The position numbers and the translations under genes are program-made. The notes beneath the pieces are model-generated. The model was given only the letters and a program-made list of their open reading frames with translations, had not been told where the DNA came from and did no database searches. This document shows, in pieces, positions 37,595 to 45,186 of a stretch of DNA of 64,000 nucleotides (the first letter of the stretch is position 1; each line of letters starts with the position of its first letter). The DNA comes from Bradyrhizobium sp. LTSP849 (lineage in GTDB: Bacteria > Pseudomonadota > Alphaproteobacteria > Rhizobiales > Xanthobacteraceae): assembly GCF_000938255.1 (NCBI RefSeq), contig NZ_JYMR01000053.1:186001-250000 (forward strand). Reading direction: 5' to 3'.

Positions 37595-38122
37595 TTAGTC
37601 GACGGCTTGCAACTCGGCGAGCTTTGTTCGCGCGGTCGCCTCGTCCAGCGGGACAAGCTCGGCCGGCCCGGGATTCGCTTCTCCCGCCGTCGCGACGGAC
37701 ACGACCGCAAGCCCGGCCAAGCCGCCGAGGATCGCTCCGCCCGTCGTGGCATCGTGCCTAGGGCTGCTCTTGATGAGGTAAAACTGCGTGCGGCCGGATT
37801 CCATCACGATCTCGCGCTTGGTGTCGCCGGGAAACAGCAGCTCGGTCACCAGCAATTCGTGACGGCCGGCCGGACGATCAGCATAGGCATAATTCCCGGC
37901 CAGAATCTTCCCGAGTGGGGCGCCATCGAGCTTCACCTCGCAGGCGCAGATCGCCATGCTCAGGCCCTGCCGCTTGTCCTGCAAGAAAACCACGCGCGAC
38001 TGGCCCGCGCGCGGAGGACCGATCTTTTGTGACACGGAAGCAAAGTCGGTTCCGACCTGATCGCTGACACACCCCGCCAGCATGGCACCAACGGCAGACA
38101 ACAGCACGCCCAGTCGCAGCAT
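37595..38122 (-). CDS. DUF2846 lipoprotein
   Basis: A 175-residue lipoprotein. The lipobox MLAGC (Cys18) follows a short hydrophobic signal. The body matches DUF2846: RVVFLQDKRQGLSMA, VKLDGAPLGKILAGNYAYADRPAGRHEL, and a late hydrophobic segment GGAILGGLAGLAVVSVAT. The second residue after Cys is Ser, not Asp, so outer-membrane sorting by Lol is allowed. It heads the minus-strand envelope group together with the carbonic anhydrase. Function of the family is unknown. Confidence 0.85.
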   Translation of the reverse strand: MLRLGVLLSAVGAMLAGCVSDQVGTDFASVSQKIGPPRAGQSRVVFLQDKRQGLSMAICACEVKLDGAPLGKILAGNYAYADRPAGRHELLVTELLFPGDTKREIVMESGRTQFYLIKSSPRHDATTGGAILGGLAGLAVVSVATAGEANPGPAELVPLDEATARTKLAELQAVD

Positions 38123-38231
38123 AACACCCCCAATTCATTCCCCGGGGACATGCTAGCCAAAATCAGCGCAGGGTTGCAACCGATCCGATATGACTACTTT
38201 GTAAAATCTGGAACGTGCATCCGCCACGCGG

Positions 38232-41200
38232 CTACAGCTGCTGCACGTCCACTACGCCAGCGACCGCCTTGATGGCGCCGGCGATCTGCGGCGAGACCTT
38301 GAAGCGGCCGGGCAGCTTCATCTCCACCTCGGTCTCGAGATCGAGCATGATCACCAGCGAGACCTCGCCGTCACCGTTGGAGCGCGGCGCGACGCCGGGA
38401 CTGCCGATCTTTGGCGCGGCGCCGTTTGCGCCGGTCATCTCGGGTCCAGCCAGACGCTTGGCGATCGAGTCCAGCGGCTTGGTGTCGCGCACGAAGATGC
38501 GCAGGCCCTTCTGCGTCTTGGCAGCGGCGTCATCCAGCGGTTCGGCGTGCAGCACGCGGGCGCGGACGTCCTCGCCCTGGAGCTCGGCGCCGAGCTGGAG
38601 CAGCACGGCTGCGCCCGGCTCCAGCACGTCGCGATATTGCGCGAGCCCTTCCGAGAACAGCACCGCCTCAAAGTGACCCGTGGGATCAGAGAGCCCCATG
38701 ATGCCCATCTTGTTGCCGGTCTTGGTGCGCCGTTCCATCCGCGACACCACGGTGGCCGCGACCTTGCCGGCGGTCGCGCCGGTCTTCACCGCGCGCGAGA
38801 ATTCGGCCCATGACTGCACGCGCAGGCGCTTCAGCACGGTGGCGTAATCGTCGAGCGGATGGCCCGAGAGGAAGAAGCCGATCGCGTCATATTCGCGGCG
38901 CAGCCGCTCGGCCGGCAGCCACGGCTCGACCTGCGGCAGCATGATGGTCGGCGCGTCGGCCGCACCGCCGAACATGTCGTTCTGCCCGACGGTCGCAGCC
39001 TCATGGGAGCGCTGACAGGCCGCGAGCACCGCATCGGCGCCGGCGAAGACGCGTGCGCGGCTCGGCTCCAGCGTGTCGAACGCGCCGGCGGCCGCGAGAC
39101 TCTCGATGATCCGCTTGTTGATCGCACGCGGATTGACCCGCGCGGCGAAGTCGGCAAGCGAGGTGAACAGGCCGTTCTTGGTCCGCTCCGCGATGATCTG
39201 CTCGACCGCCTGAATGCCGACGCCCTTCAGCGCTGCGAGCGCATAGTAGATGGTCTTGTCGCCGACCTCGAAGGTCGCGCCGGAACGATTGATGTTGGGC
39301 GGCTCGACCTTGATGCCGAGGCGCTGCGCCTCGGAACGAAACTCCGAGAGCTTGTCGGTGTTGTTGAGATCGAGCGTCATCGACGCCGCGATGAACTCCA
39401 CCGGGTAATGCGCCTTCATATAGGCGGTGTGGTAGGACACCAGCGCATAGGCGGCCGCGTGGCTCTTGTTGAAGCCGTAGTCGGCGAACTTCGCCAGCAG
39501 TTCGAAGATGGTGTCGGCCTGCCCCTTCGGCACGCCGTTCTTGACCGCGCCCGCGACGAAGATCTCGCGCTGCTTCTCCATCTCGGCGCGGATCTTCTTG
39601 CCCATGGCACGGCGCAAGAGGTCGGCGTCGCCGAGCGAATAGCCCGACATCACCTGCGCGATCTGCATCACCTGTTCCTGGTAGATGATGACGCCGAACG
39701 TCTCCTTCAGGATCGGCTCGAGCACGGGATGCAGATATTCCGGCTCCTCGTCGCCGTGCTTGCGCAAGCAATAGGTCGGGATGTTCGCCATCGGGCCCGG
39801 GCGATAGAGCGCGACCAGCGCGATGATGTCCTCGAAACGGTCGGGGCGCATGTCGACCAGCGCGCGCCGCATGCCCTGGCTTTCAACCTGGAACACGCCG
39901 ACCACCTCGCCCCGCGCCAGCATCTGGTAGCTTTCGGCATCGTCGATCGGCAGCGTGGCGAGATCGACATGGATGTCGCGCGGCTTGAGCAGCTTGATCG
40001 CGACGTCGAGCACGGTCAGCGTCTTCAAGCCGAGGAAGTCGAACTTCACGAGCCCGGCCGGCTCGACCCATTTCATGTTGAACTGGGTCACCGGCATGTC
40101 CGACTTGGGATCGCGGTACATCGGCACCAGTTCGCTCAGGGGGCGATCGCCGATGACGATGCCGGCCGCGTGCGTCGAGGCGTGGCGCGTCAGGCCTTCG
40201 AGGCGCTGCGCGATGTCGAAGGCGCGCGCCACCACGGGGTCTTCATCGCGGAAGGCCTGAAGCTTCGGCTCGCTCTCGATCGCAGCCGCCAGCGTCACCG
40301 GCGCGGCCGGATTCTGCGGCACGAGTTTCGTAAGCTTGTCGACCTGGCCATAGGGCATTTGCAGCACACGGCCGACGTCGCGCAGCACGCCGCGCGCTTG
40401 CAGCGTACCGAAGGTGATGATCTGGGCGACCTGATCGCGGCCGTAGCGCTCCTGGACGTACTTGATCACCTCGCCGCGGCGATCCTGGCAGAAGTCGATG
40501 TCGAAGTCCGGCATCGAGACGCGCTCGGGATTGAGGAAGCGCTCGAACAGCAGGCCGAACTTGATCGGGTCGAGATCGGTAATGGTCAACGCCCAGGCCA
40601 CCAGCGAGCCTGCGCCGGAGCCGCGGCCCGGCCCGACCGGAATGCCTTGCGCCTTGGCCCATTTGATGAAGTCCGACACGATCAGGAAGTAGCCCGCGTA
40701 CTTCATGCGCAAGATGACGTCGAGCTCGAACGCCAGGCGCTTGTTGTAGTCCTCTTCCATCGTGCCCTGCGACAGGCCGTGCACGCGCAGGCGGTTGGCG
40801 AGCCCCTCCTCCGCCTGACGCTTCAGCTCGGCCGCTTCGACCGCGGCGGCATCGGAGCTTGCGGCGGCGCCGACCGTGAAGAACGGCAGGATCGGCTTGC
40901 GCGTCATCGGGCGGAACGAGCAACGCTCGGCGATCTCCACCGTGGAGGCGAGCGCCTCCGGAATGTCGGCGAACAGCACCGCCATCTCGGCGCGCGTCTT
41001 GAAGCGGTGATCGGGCGTGAGCTGCTCGCGCTCGGTCTCCGCGATCAACCGGCCGCCGGCGATGCAGAGCAGCGCGTCATGCGCCTCGTAATCGTCGGCC
41101 GCGGCGAAATACGGCTCGTTGGTCGCAACCAGCGGCAGGCCCTTGGCATAGGCGATGTCAATCAGCCCGCTCTCGACGCGCCGTTCCTTGTCGATGTTGT

Positions 41201-41735
41201 GGCGCTGCAATTCGACATAGAGGCGATCGCCGAACAGGCTGGCGAGACGCTCGCAGCGCGTGGCCGCAAGCTCGGCGTAGCCGCCGGCCAGCGCGAGCGA
41301 GATCGGCCCGTCCGGGCCGCCCGTGAGCACGATCAGGCCATCGGTCTCGCCTTCGAGCCAGTCGAACTTGATGTGGGAGGCCTGGGTGTCGGGCGTGTCC
41401 AGGAACGCGCGCGAGTTCAGCCGCATCAGGCTGCGATAGCCGCGCTCCTCGGCGGCCAGCAGCACCACGCGCGACGGCAGCAGCGCGTTGCGCGCGTTCG
41501 GATCCTGGTCGCCGAAATCGATCGCGAGTTCGCAGCCGACGATCGGCTGGATGCCGGAGCCCGCCATCTTGTCGGAGAACTCCAGCGCACCGAACATGTT
41601 GTCGGTATCGGTCAGCGCTAAGGCCGGCTGGTGATCCTTCTTCGCAAGCTCGGCGAGCTTGGCGATCTTGATCGAGCCCTTGAGCAGCGAATAGGCCGAG
41701 TGAACGTGAAGGTGGACAAATCCGGCGCTCGGCAT
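38232..41735 (-). CDS. dnaE: DNA polymerase III alpha subunit
   Basis: A 1167-residue replicative polymerase of the DnaE1 type. The N-terminal PHP domain begins FVHLHVHSAYSLLKGS. The catalytic acidic residues are in PDFDIDF at about residue 408. Thumb and finger regions follow (GPGRGSGAGSLVAWAL, YNKSHAAAYALVSYHTAYMK type sequence), then the helix-hairpin-helix and OB domain, ending with a beta-binding/tau-binding tail. The start at 41735 is chosen because upstream codons lack homology and overlap a shorter leader. Gene order relatives often have lolCD next to dnaE; here they are 12.5 kb apart. Confidence 0.97.
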   Translation of the reverse strand: MPSAGFVHLHVHSAYSLLKGSIKIAKLAELAKKDHQPALALTDTDNMFGALEFSDKMAGSGIQPIVGCELAIDFGDQDPNARNALLPSRVVLLAAEERGYRSLMRLNSRAFLDTPDTQASHIKFDWLEGETDGLIVLTGGPDGPISLALAGGYAELAATRCERLASLFGDRLYVELQRHNIDKERRVESGLIDIAYAKGLPLVATNEPYFAAADDYEAHDALLCIAGGRLIAETEREQLTPDHRFKTRAEMAVLFADIPEALASTVEIAERCSFRPMTRKPILPFFTVGAAASSDAAAVEAAELKRQAEEGLANRLRVHGLSQGTMEEDYNKRLAFELDVILRMKYAGYFLIVSDFIKWAKAQGIPVGPGRGSGAGSLVAWALTITDLDPIKFGLLFERFLNPERVSMPDFDIDFCQDRRGEVIKYVQERYGRDQVAQIITFGTLQARGVLRDVGRVLQMPYGQVDKLTKLVPQNPAAPVTLAAAIESEPKLQAFRDEDPVVARAFDIAQRLEGLTRHASTHAAGIVIGDRPLSELVPMYRDPKSDMPVTQFNMKWVEPAGLVKFDFLGLKTLTVLDVAIKLLKPRDIHVDLATLPIDDAESYQMLARGEVVGVFQVESQGMRRALVDMRPDRFEDIIALVALYRPGPMANIPTYCLRKHGDEEPEYLHPVLEPILKETFGVIIYQEQVMQIAQVMSGYSLGDADLLRRAMGKKIRAEMEKQREIFVAGAVKNGVPKGQADTIFELLAKFADYGFNKSHAAAYALVSYHTAYMKAHYPVEFIAASMTLDLNNTDKLSEFRSEAQRLGIKVEPPNINRSGATFEVGDKTIYYALAALKGVGIQAVEQIIAERTKNGLFTSLADFAARVNPRAINKRIIESLAAAGAFDTLEPSRARVFAGADAVLAACQRSHEAATVGQNDMFGGAADAPTIMLPQVEPWLPAERLRREYDAIGFFLSGHPLDDYATVLKRLRVQSWAEFSRAVKTGATAGKVAATVVSRMERRTKTGNKMGIMGLSDPTGHFEAVLFSEGLAQYRDVLEPGAAVLLQLGAELQGEDVRARVLHAEPLDDAAAKTQKGLRIFVRDTKPLDSIAKRLAGPEMTGANGAAPKIGSPGVAPRSNGDGEVSLVIMLDLETEVEMKLPGRFKVSPQIAGAIKAVAGVVDVQQL

Positions 41736-41925
41736 GGTCGCGTGACGGCCTCTGCAGATGGGTGGCGCGGTCGCCGGCACCAAGGGCGTCATGCACAGGC
41801 ACGGCCGACTCGCCTCACAATGGTGGGGGCTCGCCGCGCCAGAGTCCACGCCGGAGCGGCCGATCGGCCAAATCGTCCCGCTTTTCCCCAAGGGGGACTA
41901 GACGCGGCACCAAAAGGCGCCCGCA

Positions 41926-42024
41926 TCAGAGCTGCGGTAACACTTGGGCCCAGATCGCGATCATCCCGACGAACAGCGCGATCGAGGTCAGTGCAGCGGC
42001 TTCTTCCACGAAAATCCTGAACAT
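41926..42024 (-). CDS. 32-residue single-helix membrane protein
   Basis: A short frame beginning MFRIFVEEAAALTS, with GGGAG six to ten bases before the ATG. It holds one hydrophobic helix (ALTSIALFVGMIAIWAQVL). From memory, closely similar 32-residue proteins are found in other Bradyrhizobium genomes, which is the main reason to treat it as real. It may interact with a larger membrane protein; function unknown. It lies 190 bases upstream of dnaE on the same strand. Confidence 0.7.
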   Translation of the reverse strand: MFRIFVEEAAALTSIALFVGMIAIWAQVLPQL

Positions 42025-42137
42025 GGCTTACTCCCTTGCTGGAACGTATGAAGAACATTGTTCTCATTTCGTTCTCGGGAGTCAAGCCAACTCAACCATC
42101 TCGCAATGAAATGGTTAACTCACTGAATTCAAACAAT

Positions 42138-42167
42138 AAAAAAGCCCCGGCCAACGGCCGGGGCTTT
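42138..42167 (-). terminator. Intrinsic terminator of the porin-like gene
   Basis: A perfect 12-base-pair stem, AAAGCCCCGGCC (42141-42152) with GGCCGGGGCTTT (42156-42167), three-base loop, and six A on the plus strand (T on the minus) at the 3' side. It is one of the strongest terminators of the window. Confidence 0.93.
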
Positions 42168-42171
42168 CGAC

Positions 42172-42192
42172 AATCGCTCCGAGGGAGCGATT
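42172..42192 (-). other. Second hairpin just after the porin-like gene stop
   Basis: AATCGCTCC (42172-42180) pairs perfectly with GGAGCGATT (42184-42192) around GAG. It lies between the stop codon and the terminator on the minus strand and may protect the 3' end of an abundant outer-membrane mRNA. Confidence 0.65.
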
Positions 42193-42196
42193 AGTC

Positions 42197-42925
42197 TCAG
42201 TACTTCGCGATGATGGGGCCGCCGAACTTGTAGTTCAGGCGGACGAGACCCATGTCGACGTCCTGCTTGATGTGGTCGGTCTGAACGAACGCGCCGCCAT
42301 TGGTCAGGTTCTGGTCGTTGCCGCCCAGGAAGATGTGGTTGTACTCGACGCCAACCGACCAGTTCGGGGCGAAGCCGTATTCGAGGCCCACGCCGACCGT
42401 GCCGCCCCAGCGGGTGTCGTCGGACGAAGCGACAAACGCGCCACCCGCGGTGCGGACGTCGAACTTGTTGCCGACCACGGCAGCACCGCCCTTGACGTAG
42501 ACGAGGACGTTGTTCCAGGCGTAACCGACCTGACCGGTGATCAGACCGAACGAGTCGATCTTGGTGCGATTGCTGTTGCCGGTCAGCGCGCTGGTGTTGC
42601 TGCCCGAGAAGTCAGCCCAGTTGCCCTGGCCTTCCACGCCGAACACCCACTGCGCCGACTGCCAGCGATAGCCGACCTGGCCACCGACCGTGCCGCCGGT
42701 CGCATCGTGCGAACCTTCACGGCCGACGCCGGTCAGATCCCAGGTCGCGTGCGACGAACCGCCACCGCCGTTGATACCGATGTAGAAGCCGCTCCAGTCA
42801 TAGACGGTGGCAATCATCGCAGGCGCCTTGGTGTAAGGCCGCGCCGCGAGATCAGCAGCCACCGCTGGCGCAGCCGCGCTGAGCGCGACGAGGCTGACAG
42901 CAGCAAGCAACAAATTCTTGTTCAT
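42197..42925 (-). CDS. Outer-membrane beta-barrel protein (RopB/Omp25-like)
   Basis: A 242-residue outer-membrane protein. A clear signal peptide ends at PAVAA-DLAARPY. The segment YDWSGFYIGINGGGG is the hallmark of the Omp25/RopB/Omp31 family, followed by eight predicted strands with alternating hydrophobic residues, for example GGTVGVGLEYGFAPNWSVGVEYN (shown here in part: VGVEYNHIFLGG). The final residues GGPIIAKY end in an aromatic residue. These small barrels are abundant in rhizobia, where they support membrane integrity. Followed by a hairpin and a strong terminator. Confidence 0.93.
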   Translation of the reverse strand: MNKNLLLAAVSLVALSAAAPAVAADLAARPYTKAPAMIATVYDWSGFYIGINGGGGSSHATWDLTGVGREGSHDATGGTVGGQVGYRWQSAQWVFGVEGQGNWADFSGSNTSALTGNSNRTKIDSFGLITGQVGYAWNNVLVYVKGGAAVVGNKFDVRTAGGAFVASSDDTRWGGTVGVGLEYGFAPNWSVGVEYNHIFLGGNDQNLTNGGAFVQTDHIKQDVDMGLVRLNYKFGGPIIAKY

Positions 42926-43176
42926 TTGAATCCCGTTCCAGTTTCTTCAGTAGGCCCCCGGGCCGTGGCGCCGTCTTAGCAGCGATCGACGGAATTGCTG
43001 TAACCTCGACGCAACAGTTCAGTCGAAAGGCCCGCGCTTCATTAATGAAGATTTAGCAGAGCGTTCGGGAAACCCTTTGAAACAAGAGTTTTCAGCAGTT
43101 CCAATGTCTTCTGCGCGAAGTACACTGCGAGCGCGCGCAACAACGTCGCGCGCACAATCCTGTGATCGGAGAATCG

Positions 43177-43488
43177 ATGATGCGCGCACTGTTTGCCCTC
43201 CCCATTGTCGCCACATTTTCGCTCGCGACCGCCACATTCGCGCTGGTGTCGAGCGCGAGCACGCCGGCGCGTGCGTTCGGCACGCATCATGCGTTCTGCC
43301 TGACAGGCGATGAATGGCCGGGACTGAGCAACTGCACCTTCGACACTTACGCGCAGTGTCAGGCCAGTTCATCGGGCCGTGCGCTGACCTGCATCGCGAA
43401 TCCGTATTTCGGCGGGCAAAGCGACGATCCCTACGCGTACCAAAATCGCCCGCGCGCGCAGGCGCCGGGTTATTCCTGGTCGCGATAA
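43177..43488 (+). CDS. DUF3551 secreted protein, first of a pair
   Basis: A 103-residue protein starting MMRALFALP with GGAGAA before the ATG; a GTG five codons upstream is less likely. A signal peptide ends near PARA-FG. The mature part has the DUF3551 layout: four Cys in an ordered array (AFCLTG, SNCTF, QCQAS, TCIANPYF) with the family motif Y-x-x-C-x-x-x-x-x-G-x-x-x-x-C-x-x-NP. This small family is typical of Bradyrhizobium and relatives; role unknown. The next gene begins one base after its stop. Confidence 0.85.
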   Translation: MMRALFALPIVATFSLATATFALVSSASTPARAFGTHHAFCLTGDEWPGLSNCTFDTYAQCQASSSGRALTCIANPYFGGQSDDPYAYQNRPRAQAPGYSWSR

Positions 43489-43489
43489 G

Positions 43490-43738
43490 ATGCGCCGCGC
43501 TTGCCTCACGCTTGCGCTGGGCACGCTTCTCGTGAGCGCACCTGCACATGCGCAGACCTACGATCCGAACTATCCGGTGTGCATGCAGATCTACGGCCCC
43601 GTCGGCTATCTCGACTGCCGCTACGCTTCACTCGAGCAGTGCAGATATCTCGCCGTCGGCCGCTCCGCGACGTGCCTCGATAACCCGTATTTTGTGCGGA
43701 AGCCGACAGCCCCTCGCCGATCGAGGCGCGGCGATTAG
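43490..43738 (+). CDS. DUF3551 secreted protein, second of a pair
   Basis: An 82-residue paralogue of the preceding gene, starting MRRACLTLALG. The signal peptide ends at AHA-QT. The Cys pattern is kept (YPVCMQIYG, LDCRY, QCRYL, TCLDNPYF), and the tail is Arg-rich. The start lies one base after the previous stop (TAAGATG), so the two are probably translated from one message and may have arisen by duplication. Confidence 0.85.
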   Translation: MRRACLTLALGTLLVSAPAHAQTYDPNYPVCMQIYGPVGYLDCRYASLEQCRYLAVGRSATCLDNPYFVRKPTAPRRSRRGD

Positions 43739-43853
43739 AGCGCGGGGTGTCGCGAGATAAACGGCGCGTCAACACGCTACCAAAAGTTGTGAACGCCCCG
43801 ATCATTGTGTATCGTCAGCACCTGTTATTCACCGCGCGTGGTCCCCTCACTTC

Positions 43854-45113
43854 ATGCTTGCCCGTATTTTGGTTCTCCTGGCCTCGCTGTCGATCCCCGG
43901 CGCATTGCATGCGGAAGGAACGGCGGCCGAGAAGGCTCCATTTGCGCACAGGCTGACGATCTATCTTGCCAAGGGGGCCCCTGACGCGTGCGGGCCGGGC
44001 TGCGACCGCTGGATCGCCATCGAGGGCGAGGTCGACCAGGACGCCGCGCCGCGGGTTCGCCGCTTCCTCGCCGGCGTCAAGGACACGCAGCGTCCTATCT
44101 ATCTTCACTCGCCCGGCGGAAACGTGGAGCAGTCCTACGTCATCGGGCGGCTGCTGCGCAGTCGCAAGGCGGTCGCGCGCGTCGGCCGCACGATTGTGAC
44201 GGCGTGCGCCGCGGGCACGCAGCAGGACGCCGCGTGCCTGAAGATCAAGAACGCAAGCGGCGAAGTCGAGGCCGAACTCACCACCCGCAACGCGATGTGC
44301 AACTCGGCCTGCGGCTACCTGTTTCTCGGGGCGACATCTCGCGAAGTGGCGCCTGACGCTGCGATGGCGGTCCATAATTCCAGGCTGATGCTCCTCATCC
44401 ACGGGCATCCACCAGCGAAATTGCTCGCGGACGCCAGGCAGCGTCAGATCGAGACCTCCAATCGCGCGCGCACGACGTTCATGGCGGCGATGGGGATCAG
44501 CCACGAGCTTGATGATCTGATCCGGACAGTGAAGTTCGAGAACCCGCACACGCTGACGCGACCCGAGCTCTATCGGTTCGGAATCGATACGCGAAATTTG
44601 GCCGAAACGATGTGGACGCTGGAGAAGGGAGCGCGGCCCTCCATCAGCAAGTTCGCGATGATGAAGAAGGACAGCGGCTCCTCGTTCCGGGCGATGGAAT
44701 GGCGTCTGTCCTGCGAAACCAGGGATCGCGTGCCGCTGAGATTCGCGGGCGAGATCGACGAGGCCACCGTCGGCAAAAGCACGATCCAGATGGCGGCGAG
44801 CGCCGACACGAACGCGGAAGCCGGAGGGTTTCCGGTACGCGTCGGCAAGTATGAGGTCTGGAGCGGCGCCGTCGGCTCCGACATGGTCAAGGCGATCCTG
44901 GCGTCGCGCTATCTCCAGGTCCGCGAAACCACGCCCTTGCCGGACGGACAGGCGGACACAACAAGATTCGACATCGAGATGACGAGCCTGGCGCCGGTGT
45001 GGACGCAGCTTGTGGCGTCGTGCGCGTCGGCGACAGCCGTCCCGAAGAGCCCGTCGCCGGCGCCCCCGTGGCCGACCGTCAGCGCAACGCCTCCGGCCGC
45101 GCCATCGCCGTAA
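43854..45113 (+). CDS. ClpP/crotonase-fold periplasmic protein (COG3904 type)
   Basis: A 419-residue protein with a signal peptide (LVLLASLSIPGALHA). Residues about 30-215 form a ClpP-like domain: IYLHSPGGNVEQSYVIG (the Gly-Gly that makes the oxyanion hole), CNSACGYLFLGA with Ser151 at the nucleophile position, and MAVHNS with His174. A Ser-His pair is therefore kept, so peptidase activity in the periplasm is possible. The C-terminal half is a beta-rich domain without a name known to me. The last 20 residues are Pro/Ala-rich. Converges with the sulfatase gene. Confidence 0.8.
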   Translation: MLARILVLLASLSIPGALHAEGTAAEKAPFAHRLTIYLAKGAPDACGPGCDRWIAIEGEVDQDAAPRVRRFLAGVKDTQRPIYLHSPGGNVEQSYVIGRLLRSRKAVARVGRTIVTACAAGTQQDAACLKIKNASGEVEAELTTRNAMCNSACGYLFLGATSREVAPDAAMAVHNSRLMLLIHGHPPAKLLADARQRQIETSNRARTTFMAAMGISHELDDLIRTVKFENPHTLTRPELYRFGIDTRNLAETMWTLEKGARPSISKFAMMKKDSGSSFRAMEWRLSCETRDRVPLRFAGEIDEATVGKSTIQMAASADTNAEAGGFPVRVGKYEVWSGAVGSDMVKAILASRYLQVRETTPLPDGQADTTRFDIEMTSLAPVWTQLVASCASATAVPKSPSPAPPWPTVSATPPAAPSP

Positions 45114-45149
45114 GCGCAAGGGGCGTGGCGGGTTCAACCGATTGGCGCA

Positions 45150-45168
45150 ACACTCCAAGATGGAGTGT
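45150..45168. other. Hairpin between convergent genes
   Basis: ACACTCCA (45150-45157) and TGGAGTGT (45161-45168) pair perfectly around AGA. It lies in the 73-base gap between two convergent genes and may act on both transcripts. No clear T-run follows on either strand. Confidence 0.5.
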
Positions 45169-45186
45169 GGATATGAAACGACGCCG

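Noticed and set aside
38859..41621. A 920-codon plus-strand frame
   Set aside because: It is antisense to dnaE, whose catalytic and PHP motifs are clear; the plus-strand translation has no domain-like sequence.
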